Assembly (NCBI GenBank): GCA_002706765.1 | Contig: PAJV01000075.1 | Coordinates: 1 to 64,000 of the forward strand | Origin: Gimesia sp. | Lineage (GTDB): Bacteria; Planctomycetota; Planctomycetia; Planctomycetales; Planctomycetaceae | Length of the DNA stretch: 64,000 nucleotides | Reading direction: 5' to 3' | Shown here: positions 1 to 10,617 of the stretch, in pieces | Layout: every line of letters starts with the position of its first letter | Position numbering within the stretch: the first letter of the stretch is position 1 | Position numbers and translations under genes: made by a program | The notes under the pieces: model-generated | What the model was told of the DNA's origin: nothing | The model's database searches: none | Seen by the model: only the letters and a program-made list of their open reading frames with translations

Positions 1-3000
1 CTGCCTTCCCGGAATTTGCAAACCCCCACCCGAGTGATGTCACCCGCTTCGGTGATTCGGTGGTGACTCTGACTACCGGGAATGTGGTTATCACAGATCC
101 GCTATTTGGAGGGTTGCGAGGTGCGGTCTATCTATTCAACGGCGAAACAGGTGAGTTGATCAGCACGCTGACGGGAGACAGCTATGAACAGATTGGAAGT
201 GGTGGTGTGACAGCCTTACCCAATGGTAATTTCCTGGTGAGCAGTCCAGAGTGGAGCAATGGTGGCACGGGAGGTAAAATCGGTGCGATCACTTTTGGTA
301 ACGGAGTCACTGGTGCGAACGGTGTCGTCTCGGCGGATAACAGTCTGATCGGGTCATCGTCGGGTGATTTGGTCGGCTCTGGCGGAATCACAGTACTTTC
401 AAACGGCAACTATGTCGTGAATAGCCCCTTTTGGAATAATGACGCAATTAATGACGTCGGCGCGATCACGTTCGGAAATGGGACGACCGGCGTCACTGGT
501 GTGATTTCACAATCGAACAGTCTGATCGGGGCCAATGCAGGCGACTCACTTGGTTTCAGTTATAGCAATTCTTCGGGCGTAGTTGCTCTTTCCAACGGAA
601 ATTACATCGTTGGCAGCCCTTTGTGGGATCACGGTACAGTTGAAGATGCCGGCGCACTGACCTGGGGGAATGGCACAATCGGTACCACTGGGGTTGTCTC
701 TGAAGCCAACAGTCTCGTCGGTTCTTCCGCAGATGATCATGTCGGCGACTTCAAAGAGAATGATGTGAACATTACATTGCTCACCAACGGAAACTACGTG
801 TTGAGCAGCCCGGAATGGGACAACGGTGCGGCAGCAGATGCCGGCGCGGTGACGTTTGGAAGTGGAACGACCGGTGTCACCGGGGAAATCTCATCAGCTA
901 ACAGCCTGGTGGGAACGACAGCAGAAGATAATGTGGGATATTTTCACCCTACACTTGCCAGTGTGACGGCACTCACCAATGGAAATTATGTCGTGACCAG
1001 TCCTTACTGGGATAATGATACTATCAGGGATGCCGGTGCAGTCACATTTGGAAGTGGATCAACTGGTATTACCGGGGAAGTCACGGCTGCCAACAGTCTT
1101 GTCGGGGTTACAAAAGAGGACAGACTGGGATTCATCAATTACACTACCAAAGGGATCACCGCGCTTGCGAATGGTAATTATGTCGTGAGCAGCCCTGACT
1201 GGAACAATGGCTACATTTCTGATGCGGGAGCTGCCACCTTCGGCAACGGCACGACAGGCGTCAGTGGCGTAATCACAGCCAGTAACAGTCTGGTTGGCTT
1301 GACAAGAAATGATCTAGTGGGTGTCGCCGGGGTGACAGCGCTGACCAATGGTAATTATGTCGTAAGTAGTCCTGCCTGGAGCGATAGTTCTAATTTGGGC
1401 GTCGGTGCAGTTACGTTTGGCAGCGGCACAACGGGAGTAAAGGGGGGGATCTCGTCCGGAAACAGCCTTGTTGGAGCAGGGAATGCGGATAACGTGGGAA
1501 TGGGGGGCGTCACAGCACTTCCCAACGGTAACTATCTTGCCATCAGCTCCAATTGGTCCTACGGCAGAGGAGCTGTGACATTTGGCAATGGTATAACCGG
1601 AATCACGGGAGTGGTCTCAGCTGTCAACAGTCTGGTCGGGACAAAAAATTATGATGAGGTTGGTTTAGATGGCGTCGCTGTGCTCGCGAATGGCAATTAT
1701 GTAGTCATCAGTTCGAGTTGGGGAAATGAATCTTTCTACTCCGTGGGGGCGGTCACCTGGGGGAGTGGTACAGCCGGTATTTCGGGGACTGTCTCGGCGG
1801 CTAACAGCCTTGTGGGAACAAAATGGAACGACAAGGTGGGGGCCGGAGGTGTGACTTCACTCGCGAACGGAAACTATGTCGTCAGTAGCCCGGACTGGGA
1901 CAATGACACGATTGCAAATGCAGGTGCAGTGACGTTTGGAGAGGGGACGACCGGCAGCAGCGGTCTCGTCTCGACCACGAACAGTCTTGTAGGCTCAACA
2001 GTCGACGACCGGGTGGGCTATTATTATTCTGATGTGTCCGTAGTGACAGCTCTTTCCAATGGGAACTATGTTGTGAACAGCCCTCACTGGGATAATGGCT
2101 CGATTATAGATGCAGGAGCGGTGACCTTCGGGAATGGAACTTCGGGTGTGAGTGGCTTGATCACTGAATTGAACAGCCTCGTCGGTGCTCACAGTGGTGA
2201 CGAGGTGGGGTTTTATAAAAATAATATATCCGGTGTCACAGCACTCCCGAACGGGAATTACCTGGTAAGGAGTCCTGGCTGGGTTAATGGCTCAAATGAT
2301 AATGGCGGTGGGGTGACCTTTGGCGATGGAACTACAGGTGTCAGTGGATTCCTTACCTCCCGTAACAGTGTGGCATCAATGGGGGATGACTCCTACTTTA
2401 ACAATTTATATCGGGACGATGTTAATCAGACATTTTTTGTCGTTTACGAGGATGAAAACTCTATCCGGGTGGGCTCACAGGTTGATGGTTTCCAGGGAAC
2501 TACATTCGATCTGATTTCGGATGTCGTCATCAGTGAGAATTCATCTGAGAAATCCATCGATCTGACAGGCTTGGAGACGGAGGGGCCTGTGAACTGGACC
2601 GGCTGGTCAGTCACCACACAGCTGGTAATGGACGCCTGGGTGGATTATTCTGCTGAGGGTCAAACTGCAACACTACACTTCACTCCCGCCCCCAATCAGA
2701 CCGGCACCGCTCGCATCATTGTACAGGTCGAAGACGGAGGCCTGGATGGCGACCTGGATACAACCCAGGACAATGGCATCTTTCAGCGTTCCTTTGAATT
2801 GACGATTAACTCTGTTGAAGAATCATTGGAAGAACATATCGCTCTGCGGGTTGTCAGTTCCCCTACAACAATTGACTCCAGTGGTGAAACGGCTTCGCTG
2901 CCGGATAATCAGACGTGGGTCAGCGAGTGGTCTGATTACTGGGTTGAAATCTGGGTGAGTTCTGAGAACTTAAGTGATCAGGGAATTTCTCAAGTTGCAG

Positions 3001-4091
3001 TGGATCTGAGTTATCAAACCGCTTTTACCTCGGCGACTGAGATTGAATTTGGTAGTGCGTTTACAAAGAATCAGTCGGGGACCATCAATGATGTGGATGG
3101 GCTGGTTGAGAATCTCAACGCAGAAACGACGAGTACTGATCTGGGAGTGAACGGCCAGCTGCTGTTTGCACGAATTAAGTTTGCGGCACGGGATGTCGAT
3201 CAGGTTGTTCTGGATCTTTCCGGGCAGAACATCGGCCCTTACGATCTGGAGTTTCAGCTTTTTGACTCACAGATCAACTTGGGGACCGGCTTGGCAGTGA
3301 TCCCGGTGATTGCCCCTGTAGTGGGGACTTCTATCTACGCCAATCCGTTTGATCTCAATGATGATGACACGATCAATTACCGGGATCTGATTCAACTGGT
3401 TGGCCTGTATAATACGCGTCCCAGCGAATCGGATTCAGAATATGCCAGGTTCGCCGACTTTGATCAGAGTGACCGCATCGATTATCGTGATCTGATCGCG
3501 CTGGTTTCGAATTATGGTAAATCAAAACTCAAAGAGTCCGTCATCAATTATCCAAGCAATTATCCTGACGCCTGGGATCAGCAACTGCAGGTCTCATTGG
3601 CTCCTCAGGCCGGAACGCAGACTTCCCCTTTGACTCAATCCGTGGCGGAGACAGTGCTACAGACTGCCGTTGACGCTGTGAGTCCGGAACTGTCTGTGGA
3701 AGATCAGCAGAAGCTGGCGAGTGTCAATGTTGAGGTGGTTGACCTGTCCGGGCAGACATCAGGCCAGGTGGTCGCCAATACGATTTTTCTGGATATCAAT
3801 GCCGCGGGATTTGGCTGGTTTGTGGATGAGACACCCGCCGACAACAGCGAGTTTCAATACGACAGCGACTTGTCCCTGATCGCGTTACCTGGCAGCGAGG
3901 CAGCCGGCCTGATTGATCTCTGGACCGTGATTCAGCATGAACTGGGACACCTGCTGGGATATACTCATGCTGACGAGGGGTTGATGGAAGCGACGTTGGA
4001 TCCAGGAGAACGCAGGCTGCCGGACTGGACTGGGGAAGCCGATGAATTTTTTGCGTCGCTTGAAGATGATACCGAACTGCTCGCTTTTTAA
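1..4091 (+). CDS. Giant secreted repeat protein with cohesin-like, dockerin-like and metzincin-like modules (5' end outside window)
   Basis: The reading frame is open to the left edge, and its first visible residues (AFPEF...) match the region just after the LEDRTLL motif of the paralogue at 23177-27553, so the true start lies upstream. Numbering from the GTG at 60, about 12 repeats of 55-65 residues follow, each with the pattern NGNYVVSSPxWDN, GAVTFGxGTTG and NSLVG; they look like a beta-propeller or related beta-repeat surface domain. Then come an Ig/cadherin-like segment (FTPAPNQTGTA), a cohesin-like domain, a dockerin-like pair of Asp-rich loops (DLNDDD..NYRDLI and DFDQSD..DYRDLI), and a C-terminal domain with HELGHLLGYTH at residues 1293-1303, a full HExxHxxGxxH zinc motif followed by LME, a possible Met-turn. 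Predicted role: exported, calcium-binding adhesin or scaffold with a possible zinc protease end. Substrate unknown. Confidence 0.85.
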   Translation, partial: AFPEFANPHPSDVTRFGDSVVTLTTGNVVITDPLFGGLRGAVYLFNGETGELISTLTGDSYEQIGSGGVTALPNGNFLVSSPEWSNGGTGGKIGAITFGNGVTGANGVVSADNSLIGSSSGDLVGSGGITVLSNGNYVVNSPFWNNDAINDVGAITFGNGTTGVTGVISQSNSLIGANAGDSLGFSYSNSSGVVALSNGNYIVGSPLWDHGTVEDAGALTWGNGTIGTTGVVSEANSLVGSSADDHVGDFKENDVNITLLTNGNYVLSSPEWDNGAAADAGAVTFGSGTTGVTGEISSANSLVGTTAEDNVGYFHPTLASVTALTNGNYVVTSPYWDNDTIRDAGAVTFGSGSTGITGEVTAANSLVGVTKEDRLGFINYTTKGITALANGNYVVSSPDWNNGYISDAGAATFGNGTTGVSGVITASNSLVGLTRNDLVGVAGVTALTNGNYVVSSPAWSDSSNLGVGAVTFGSGTTGVKGGISSGNSLVGAGNADNVGMGGVTALPNGNYLAISSNWSYGRGAVTFGNGITGITGVVSAVNSLVGTKNYDEVGLDGVAVLANGNYVVISSSWGNESFYSVGAVTWGSGTAGISGTVSAANSLVGTKWNDKVGAGGVTSLANGNYVVSSPDWDNDTIANAGAVTFGEGTTGSSGLVSTTNSLVGSTVDDRVGYYYSDVSVVTALSNGNYVVNSPHWDNGSIIDAGAVTFGNGTSGVSGLITELNSLVGAHSGDEVGFYKNNISGVTALPNGNYLVRSPGWVNGSNDNGGGVTFGDGTTGVSGFLTSRNSVASMGDDSYFNNLYRDDVNQTFFVVYEDENSIRVGSQVDGFQGTTFDLISDVVISENSSEKSIDLTGLETEGPVNWTGWSVTTQLVMDAWVDYSAEGQTATLHFTPAPNQTGTARIIVQVEDGGLDGDLDTTQDNGIFQRSFELTINSVEESLEEHIALRVVSSPTTIDSSGETASLPDNQTWVSEWSDYWVEIWVSSENLSDQGISQVAVDLSYQTAFTSATEIEFGSAFTKNQSGTINDVDGLVENLNAETTSTDLGVNGQLLFARIKFAARDVDQVVLDLSGQNIGPYDLEFQLFDSQINLGTGLAVIPVIAPVVGTSIYANPFDLNDDDTINYRDLIQLVGLYNTRPSESDSEYARFADFDQSDRIDYRDLIALVSNYGKSKLKESVINYPSNYPDAWDQQLQVSLAPQAGTQTSPLTQSVAETVLQTAVDAVSPELSVEDQQKLASVNVEVVDLSGQTSGQVVANTIFLDINAAGFGWFVDETPADNSEFQYDSDLSLIALPGSEAAGLIDLWTVIQHELGHLLGYTHADEGLMEATLDPGERRLPDWTGEADEFFASLEDDTELLAF

Positions 4092-4143
4092 TCACCCAGC
4101 CGTTTATTGCGATATCTCAGTCATGTTTTAATAGTTCATGGGT

Positions 4144-4176
4144 CTGAGAAAGGAGGGGTAATCAAAACTTTCTCAG
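4144..4176 (+). terminator. Stem-loop downstream of the repeat protein gene
   Basis: A perfect 9-bp stem (CTGAGAAAG / CTTTCTCAG) with a 15-base loop lies 53 bases after the stop of the giant repeat protein. There is no strong T-run after it, so it may be a weak terminator or only an RNA-stabilising hairpin. The rest of 4092-4364 shows no gene. Confidence 0.3.
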
Positions 4177-4364
4177 TTGAAAAGCATCGGAACTGCTAAG
4201 TGCAAGTAATCTGTATGTCTAACCAGCTCGGCTTGGCTGGATTCCATGAACGAGTCGTTAGAGCGGAGTATTTATTCTGAAACAAGTGTTACGGAGCAGG
4301 ATGCACGATGTTGTGAGAGGACCAGGGAGCTCTGACTGTATTTTGTACCAGACGACTGACTCGT

Positions 4365-5732
4365 TTACGGGCGGGCTTTGATACAATACAGATTCTCAAC
4401 AGTGCGGATAAAAATTGTGCCGTCGGCAATGGCGGGCGTGCCCCACGCTTGCTGGTCGAGTTTATTGAGGGCAACAACCTTCAGTTGGTCACCTGCAGCG
4501 ATGACATGGGTGTTGCCATTGGAATCCAACGCAAAGAGATGTTTGCCATCAGTCCAGGGGGATGCCCAGAACGCTCTGGCTCCAGGGACCCGACTTTCAT
4601 ATTCCAAACGCCCTGTTTTGATGTCGACACAACGAATGATGCCCCGACGACGTTCAAAGAAATACAGGTTACCATCTAAATAAGTAGGCGACGCCATTTG
4701 AATGCCGGAGCCATCCATGCGCCACTCCACGAACTCCCCCTGCCTGCCGTCTCCTGGCGGAGTAATGTCGCCCATGCCACCGGGCTTGACTGAGTACAGT
4801 CGTCCGCCTCCATCATCCGACCCACCACGGTTACGAAATTCGTTTCCGATGACAAGTCGATCACCAATGGCGACAGGTGTCGCAGACGAACGACCTTTAT
4901 TCATATCCAGTTTCCAAAGCAACTCTCCGGTTGCGGGATCATACGAACGATACACTGTGCCACCCACGATCAATTCGTTCCGCAAAGAATTCTTCCAAAT
5001 GATTGGACTGCTGTATTGAGATGGTTCCTCACGGTTGATCTTCCAGAGAGGATTTCCGGTTTTTGTATCCAGGGCTACCAGGAACGATTGCTCCTGGTTG
5101 TCAACCTGAATAAACAGTCGATCTTCGAAAAGCACAGGTGAGCTTGATGTACCCCATCCGGCCCGCATCTCATAAACACCCAGGTCTTTCTGCCACAACA
5201 CGTTCCCTTTCAGGTCGAGACAATAAACACCGTTCATGCCGAAGTATGCGTAAATACGTTTCCCGTCTGTGACCGGCGTTTCAGTGGCATAGGTGTTGGT
5301 GCTGTGCCGAGGCACCGGCGGCTGACCTTCTTTAACGGTCTTCTTCCAGATGCTCTCACCACTGGCGGCATCCAGGCAGACGACCTGGTATTGATAAATC
5401 ACGTTGACCAGATCTTTACGATCGCGGCCGTAGCCACCATTGTTGGATTCCGGCCGGGCGATGTCCTTCTTTGCTGGATTGGAGGGCACAGCGGCCGTCA
5501 TGTAAACGCGATCATCCCAGACAATGGGCTGAGACCAGCCTTCGCCCTCGACGGGCTTCTTCCAGAGAATATTGGTTTGTTTTCCTTCGGCATCGGACCA
5601 AGTGACCGGCAACTGCGATGACGAGACTGCGTTTGAATTCGCGCCACGGAACTGAGGATAGTTTTCAGCCAGACAAGTATGTCCCACCGCCAGGACCAGG
5701 AAAAAAATGGCACGTTTGTAAGTAGACTGCAT
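4365..5732 (-). CDS. Secreted PQQ-type beta-propeller protein (BamB-like fold)
   Basis: The start is placed at 5732 rather than further upstream because the protein then begins MQSTYKRAIFFLVLAVG..CLA, a clear signal peptide, and an AGGCAGAG-like ribosome site precedes it. The mature part opens with YPQFRGANSNAV and carries repeated blades of the PQQ-like kind, for example CLDAASGESIWKK, CLDLKGNVLWQKDLG, ALDTKTGNPLWKI, YDPATGELLWKLD and CVDIKTGRLEYE. About 455 residues is normal for these planctomycete periplasmic quinoprotein-like propellers. Most lack enzymatic residues and are thought to be structural or ligand-binding; whether this one binds PQQ cannot be told. It stands alone on the minus strand, with the DUF4838 gene upstream in the same orientation but over 400 bases away. 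Confidence 0.85.
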   Translation of the reverse strand: MQSTYKRAIFFLVLAVGHTCLAENYPQFRGANSNAVSSSQLPVTWSDAEGKQTNILWKKPVEGEGWSQPIVWDDRVYMTAAVPSNPAKKDIARPESNNGGYGRDRKDLVNVIYQYQVVCLDAASGESIWKKTVKEGQPPVPRHSTNTYATETPVTDGKRIYAYFGMNGVYCLDLKGNVLWQKDLGVYEMRAGWGTSSSPVLFEDRLFIQVDNQEQSFLVALDTKTGNPLWKINREEPSQYSSPIIWKNSLRNELIVGGTVYRSYDPATGELLWKLDMNKGRSSATPVAIGDRLVIGNEFRNRGGSDDGGGRLYSVKPGGMGDITPPGDGRQGEFVEWRMDGSGIQMASPTYLDGNLYFFERRRGIIRCVDIKTGRLEYESRVPGARAFWASPWTDGKHLFALDSNGNTHVIAAGDQLKVVALNKLDQQAWGTPAIADGTIFIRTVENLYCIKARP

Positions 5733-6151
5733 GAACTCTGCCTGTCTGAAAGAATTGGACTTTGACGACCGTGCTCTCACGGAAGGTACTGATTTTTATT
5801 TTACACTTTCGAAGGCATGATTTGTACCCCTATTTGCCAGATGTTGCTTTGATTTTGCCCCCAACATTGTCATAGCCATTTCTGACGGCGATTTTATCCG
5901 GTGATTCATTGCCGAAACGACTGAGCTCTTCTCAGACACGGGAACTCGAGTGAAAATATCGGATATGTCGTGACTAACTACTGGAATGTCATTTTTAAAT
6001 TTTGGGTTGATCAATATCACGAGAGTGCGACAACGGAGCAGGTCAACAACACACCCAACCCTCAATTTCCAGCTTGACAAAATGCTTCAGGCTATTTCTC
6101 GACTCCCGTACGATACCCTTCGCCGTTGTACAACTGGTTATCAAGCTGAGA
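5733..6151. other. Intergenic region without recognisable gene
   Basis: About 420 bases between two minus-strand genes. Short open frames on both strands give proteins with no recognisable domain and no good ribosome site. It presumably carries the promoter of the PQQ-type propeller gene and the 3' end signals of the DUF4838 gene, but I could not pick out either. Confidence 0.4.
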
Positions 6152-8740
6152 TTAATTCAGATCACTGTCTGTCTGCAGTACTTCACGCGGCAATAATAAT
6201 TCCGAAGCAGACCTGGTAAAATAAGGTGGAACTGTTAATAAGCGGATTGCCCCGGCTGCCTGGTTGACCTTCCACAGTTTGCCATCTGAACCTGCGGGGA
6301 CAGGTATGCTGTAAAAATCCATTTTTCGATTCTTTAACGAAAACTGTTCTTTACCGGTCGGGTCCAGAATACTGCCCGTATTTCCCCCGTGAAAACCAAC
6401 CACTTTCGCACCTTGGGGAACGTAAAAAAAGAGGGACCAGCGCCCTGATGCCACCAGGGGCTCATCCAGACTGGAAGGCATTACCATCCGTTGTCCGGCT
6501 TTCCAGTTCACGCTCGTTCTGTCACCTCCATCGGATACGGTAATGCGATACATGCCTGTTTCTCGGGGAGCCAGTTGAACCGTACGTGTTTTGCCATCGG
6601 GAGGAACCGATTGATCTTTCATGATGAAGGTCTCACGTTCTCCCGTCTGACTGGCTCCTCCTATTTTCCAGAGTTCTATTTTTACGTTTCCCCGATCACG
6701 ATAATGGGCAATCAACCCTCCTGTGACCTGTAATTCGATGGGGGTGACAGTGTCTGAAACATACGTATAAAAAGTCTGCACACCACGACCACTCTGTAAA
6801 ACTCCTGTTTGCTGTTTTTCTGAGTCGATCTTTCCAGCGGGAACCAGATCGTCAGAGTAGGTGATGGGCTTGAAATCAAGTTCGGTGAGTGGGTACGCTG
6901 CGATCCCCTCCTCAAGAAATTGTTGTAATTCATTTTTTGAAAAGGGAGTACTCTCCTTCCAGGGATTTTGCGGTTCCGGGATATTCCATTGCGCATTTTC
7001 AGGAATAGTCACCGATTTATCCCGATTGACGGCATCGCGATAAACGGCCTTGCTGTGAACGAGCATTGTTTTCCGCATGCGGTAAGAGTGGCGAATCAGT
7101 TGTTCAAAGGCCTGTTGCCGTTTTGTACCGGATGCCTGGCGATATCGTTCATATAGATCTACGTAACGACAATAAAGAATCAGATCATCCAGCCGCGCAT
7201 GGACTTCAGGTGCCTCGGCCAGTTTTTTCGCTTCAGCGAGGGAGCGAAACATGCGGCCATATTGATCACTGACCACCAGGTGTGAATGCGAGCCGTCCAG
7301 TTGCTCGTAGAATTGCGTCATTGGTGCTTTGGCTTTATTAAAGCAAAGTGTTAGAAAATCATCCGTCAACTGATCTGTCTTTTGGGCTTCGTCAAGGTTC
7401 CATAACATGCGCGCTGCCAGATAATAACCCAGACCATTGGGGCCCCAGTTATCGCTTGACTCGGCTGACATGTATTGGGCACCTTGCTGATGAAACCGGG
7501 GAATCGTCGATTTCAGATAGTCAATTCTGCTTCCGCGGGCAAGACCGGGCATATCGTGATCCCAGGTATAGACACTGTAGTATTCACGGATACCGATCCT
7601 GGCTCCCTGTTTTGACCAGCCGTTGATAATTTCGTCAAGTGTATTACCTCCACGCAAGAATCCGGTGGCCACGCTGATAATGACATTCGGGTGGACTTTG
7701 ATGGCTGGAGGTGGGGAATGGTAAGCGTACGCATACATGCCTACATATCGATGCCCCGATTGGCTGCCCGCCTTCGGATTATTAATGGCTGCTGCCACCT
7801 GGTTAGCCAGAGTCAAAGCGCGATCACTGATACTGCCCATCTTTTGACATGCCTCGCATTCACACCAGCCCCCGCCATCACTGGGGTCCAGTGAAATGCT
7901 GTCTGCCTCCGGATTATCTTCAAAGTACCGCAATGACGAATCAACGATCAGTTTTTGCAACCCCGAATTGCTGATGCAAAACTTTGCCTGTGAACGCACA
8001 TCGCGGCGGCCATCAACCAATGCATAATATTCAGGATGTGCGTCAAATTCTGCCTGATTGTTTCTGATAAATTGTCCATAGGAATGGCCGGTCTTCAGCG
8101 CCATTCCGGAAGTGGCACGGTTCCGCTGACACCAGAGCCTGTACGGTTCGGCTGCATAATCCCAGGGGCCAAAACCATACCAGATAATTCGGTTCTGATA
8201 GTCCGGAGCTTCGATGACATCCAGATTAATTTGCAATCTTTTCTGTCGTGGAATCACTTCCCAGTGCGAGCCCGGAAAGTACTGGCGATATCCAATTCGA
8301 TAGAGGAAGTCCCATACCGCATGTTCGACGGCCAGGTCTGTGATGCCGAATAAGTAAATGCCATTTTTATGGGAGCGAATACAATACTTTTCACGATCTT
8401 TTATTGAGAGGTTCTTCCAATCCAGTTCAGGGACGGTATTCTGCTGTGGAAATTCTTTGAGTAATCCTACTGCCAGGCCAGTTGATCCGTTGCCGGTTTT
8501 AACTGAAAATGAAGCGCCCGTGATTTCAGAAAGATAGTGAGCCAGATCATCGGCTGCTTTACGTGTTCGCTCAGATGCGGTTTCTGAGACCACGATCGGT
8601 ATTTTGGCATTACCGTTCTCAGCGATCAGACAAGCGGCCTGCTTCCATTCCGCAGGGAGCAGCGAGCAATAAAAAAAGACGGCGAAAAGAGAAAGAAACC
8701 AAAATGCCGGAACACGTTTCCATCTGGACTGTTGAATCAT
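6152..8740 (-). CDS. DUF4838 domain protein (alpha-glucuronidase/hexosaminidase-like fold), secreted
   Basis: 862 residues. The N-terminus MIQQSRWKRVPAFWFLSLFAVFFYCS is a signal peptide. Residues ~45-150 form the small N-terminal domain typical of glycosidase families 20 and 67 (VVSETASERTRKAADDLAHYL). The central DUF4838 region includes NGIYLFGITDLAVEHAVWDFL, FCISNSGLQ, SLDPSDGGGWCECEACQ and a TIM-barrel-like stretch. The C-terminal ~250 residues look like beta-sandwich modules. Predicted role: extracellular or periplasmic carbohydrate-active protein; the substrate cannot be named. A second, wrecked member of the same family lies at 20300-21467. The start codon has only a weak ribosome site, so it may be a few codons off. 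Confidence 0.8.
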   Translation of the reverse strand: MIQQSRWKRVPAFWFLSLFAVFFYCSLLPAEWKQAACLIAENGNAKIPIVVSETASERTRKAADDLAHYLSEITGASFSVKTGNGSTGLAVGLLKEFPQQNTVPELDWKNLSIKDREKYCIRSHKNGIYLFGITDLAVEHAVWDFLYRIGYRQYFPGSHWEVIPRQKRLQINLDVIEAPDYQNRIIWYGFGPWDYAAEPYRLWCQRNRATSGMALKTGHSYGQFIRNNQAEFDAHPEYYALVDGRRDVRSQAKFCISNSGLQKLIVDSSLRYFEDNPEADSISLDPSDGGGWCECEACQKMGSISDRALTLANQVAAAINNPKAGSQSGHRYVGMYAYAYHSPPPAIKVHPNVIISVATGFLRGGNTLDEIINGWSKQGARIGIREYYSVYTWDHDMPGLARGSRIDYLKSTIPRFHQQGAQYMSAESSDNWGPNGLGYYLAARMLWNLDEAQKTDQLTDDFLTLCFNKAKAPMTQFYEQLDGSHSHLVVSDQYGRMFRSLAEAKKLAEAPEVHARLDDLILYCRYVDLYERYRQASGTKRQQAFEQLIRHSYRMRKTMLVHSKAVYRDAVNRDKSVTIPENAQWNIPEPQNPWKESTPFSKNELQQFLEEGIAAYPLTELDFKPITYSDDLVPAGKIDSEKQQTGVLQSGRGVQTFYTYVSDTVTPIELQVTGGLIAHYRDRGNVKIELWKIGGASQTGERETFIMKDQSVPPDGKTRTVQLAPRETGMYRITVSDGGDRTSVNWKAGQRMVMPSSLDEPLVASGRWSLFFYVPQGAKVVGFHGGNTGSILDPTGKEQFSLKNRKMDFYSIPVPAGSDGKLWKVNQAAGAIRLLTVPPYFTRSASELLLPREVLQTDSDLN

Positions 8741-9231
8741 GGGTGAATCGTTAGCTCAATAAAAGGAACGGTTGTTGAGTTGAATCAGACCTGCTGACTT
8801 TGAAACATTCAAACGAAGCAAGTTTACTTTACAGATTATTACAGCGAATACGAGAGAGCAGGGAGCCCCTGTGCATCCTGTCCGGGAAACCCTCGCCCAC
8901 TTTTTTGAATCGAGTCAGGAAGGTGATGATTCGTTTTTGAACACAAGGCATCCCTGGCAGACAATGTTCCTGCCGCAAGAGAGACTGTTTTAAAATACAA
9001 AAAAGATGTCGATTTCCGGGCTGATTATAGATTACGAAAACAGTCTTTCACAGCCAGGAATGTATTTCTCTTTATGATGGCCGCGCGGAACAGTTCCTGG
9101 TAGATCACAACCGAAGGTCTTTGGAAAAATTGTTTTCGAGAGAATACCCGAAATTTGAATCTATGTCGGTAGCTTAAAAGGTGAGGCGGCTCATGAAACG
9201 AAGGCTGCTCACTTTTATTTTAGTCATTCAG
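8741..9231. other. Intergenic region, no gene seen
   Basis: About 490 bases upstream of the DUF4838 gene and before the dispersed repeat. There is no open frame with a plausible ribosome site or known domain. It should hold the DUF4838 promoter on the minus strand. Confidence 0.4.
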
Positions 9232-10339
9232 TGGTTCGGGATTTTCATCTGCGGGGGCTGGGGCACATTTTTTATAATGCTTTGTGAAACGTGTCAGGGA
9301 CGTTAGCACCAGCACTGTCGGGCAAGCCGATCAGTGGCACGCACTCGTCTGATTTTGTAGGACACATTGCAAATAATAGAGAGGTTTCGGGGTGCCATGG
9401 CCCAATTGTCCGGCCGTGATTGGGTACTTTGTGGAACATCGGAAATGATCAACGTGATTGTTCTTTAACCTTAATAATCACGAAAGAATCTGACAGGTGA
9501 GAAGTCAGATTCGTGGATGGCCCCGAATGCAATTCGGGGTTGTCGCAGACAACAGGAAACTGTCAGGGTAAATCTTCGAAGCATGAGAATCATTTCAATA
9601 CCAGTAGCAATAAGGGACGAACCCGTGTATCTCTTCTATCGGGGTTGGATTCCTGGAACTGCATTGATCGCTGACTCTGACAGTTTCCTGCTCGCTGTGC
9701 TCGGCCCGAATTGCATTCGGGCTTACCCTGCTTTGTTGGACGGTGGGATGGTTGTTCGGGCACTGTCGGGCAAGCTGACAGATGGCACCCGCACGGGTAA
9801 GAGGACATTGAAATATTGTTATTGTTGTGGAATTCTTGTGTTCGATTTGTGGTTCTGTTGCATGTTGAGTTATTCATGGTGGATTATTTTGTGGAAAGTC
9901 ATGGTGGCGTCAAGGGGGATGAATCATATCATGTGGCGATACGGGTTGAAGTCGAACCGATGCTGGGGTGATCAGTGGCGGTGCCGGGGCGATGGGCTGC
10001 GATGTGTGGCGACCCGCAGGGTTACATTACGAACGGGTGCGGTTTCAGGCAGCGCAAATCGGGAAAAAACAGTCTGTTTTGCGGTGAAGACCTGGAACAG
10101 GTGACTTGTGTTTCAGTGCACTGAAAACTGGTCACGCGCGCGACTCAGTCAGGTGCTTATTCTGGTTGGGGCCAGGCGGGAGTCAAGTCGAATCTTTTCA
10201 GCATGTGACAGCAGGGAGTGAATCTGTTTTCAGGAATGGAACAAGGGCTGGGGAGGTGAAGTGTGTGAAACTGAGAACGGTAAAAGAATACAGGCTGCTT
10301 ACCGTGATGGATAAGCAGCCTTTAAGTGGAGGCGGCGGG
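9232..10339 (+). repeat. Dispersed ~1.1-kb repeat, copy A
   Basis: From TGGTTCGGGATTTTCATCTG to GGAGGCGGCGGG this region matches 57380-58303 in the same orientation. Conservation is high in three blocks: 9232-9410; 9690-9800; and 9900-10339. Copy A has about 190 extra bases near 9420-9610. Each copy carries an internal direct repeat (ACTGTCGGGCAAGC..CAG.GGCAC; here at about 9316 and 9757), the short palindrome CCCGAATTGCATTCGGG, and a closing hairpin. In copy A the arm at 9530-9560 is the imperfect inverse of 9679-9715. A 195-residue open frame at 9517-10104 exists, but its codon changes against copy B do not favour that frame, so I treat it as non-coding or decayed. Confidence 0.75.
10292..10321 (+). 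other. Conserved hairpin inside the dispersed repeat
   Basis: AGGCTGCTTA and TAAGCAGCCT form a perfect 10-bp stem around a 10-base loop. The same stem and loop recur at 58256-58285 in copy B. Its conservation suggests that the RNA or DNA structure matters. It could be a terminator, but it has no T-run. Confidence 0.5.
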
Positions 10340-10617
10340 TTTCCAGAATGGAAGACGTAAATACATAAAAAAAGGGTTTGCGAAGAGTGCATTTTTCTAA
10401 TTGGACCCACGAATGGCCCTTTTTGGTCGCCTGATTGGATCTGTTTCGGACGGTTGTTTTTTGCTGTCGATGACATTGGGAATCGTATCATGCAGCAATT
10501 TGGTTTGGCGAGATGAACTTTCGCTTCCCGGAGTTTTGAAATTATCTATTCGGATGAATGACGCTTGGAGGGCATGATCTCCTCCTCAATTGTTCCAGAA
10601 TCATGACTAGTAAATTA

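Noticed and set aside
5796-6080. 94-codon minus-strand frame between the PQQ-type and DUF4838 genes.
   Set aside because: No ribosome site, no recognisable domain, and no conserved-looking pattern.
9517-10104. 195-codon open frame in dispersed repeat copy A.
   Set aside because: The equivalent frame in copy B is of different length and start, differences do not favour synonymous sites, and the product is Arg/Trp-rich like a random GC-rich frame.
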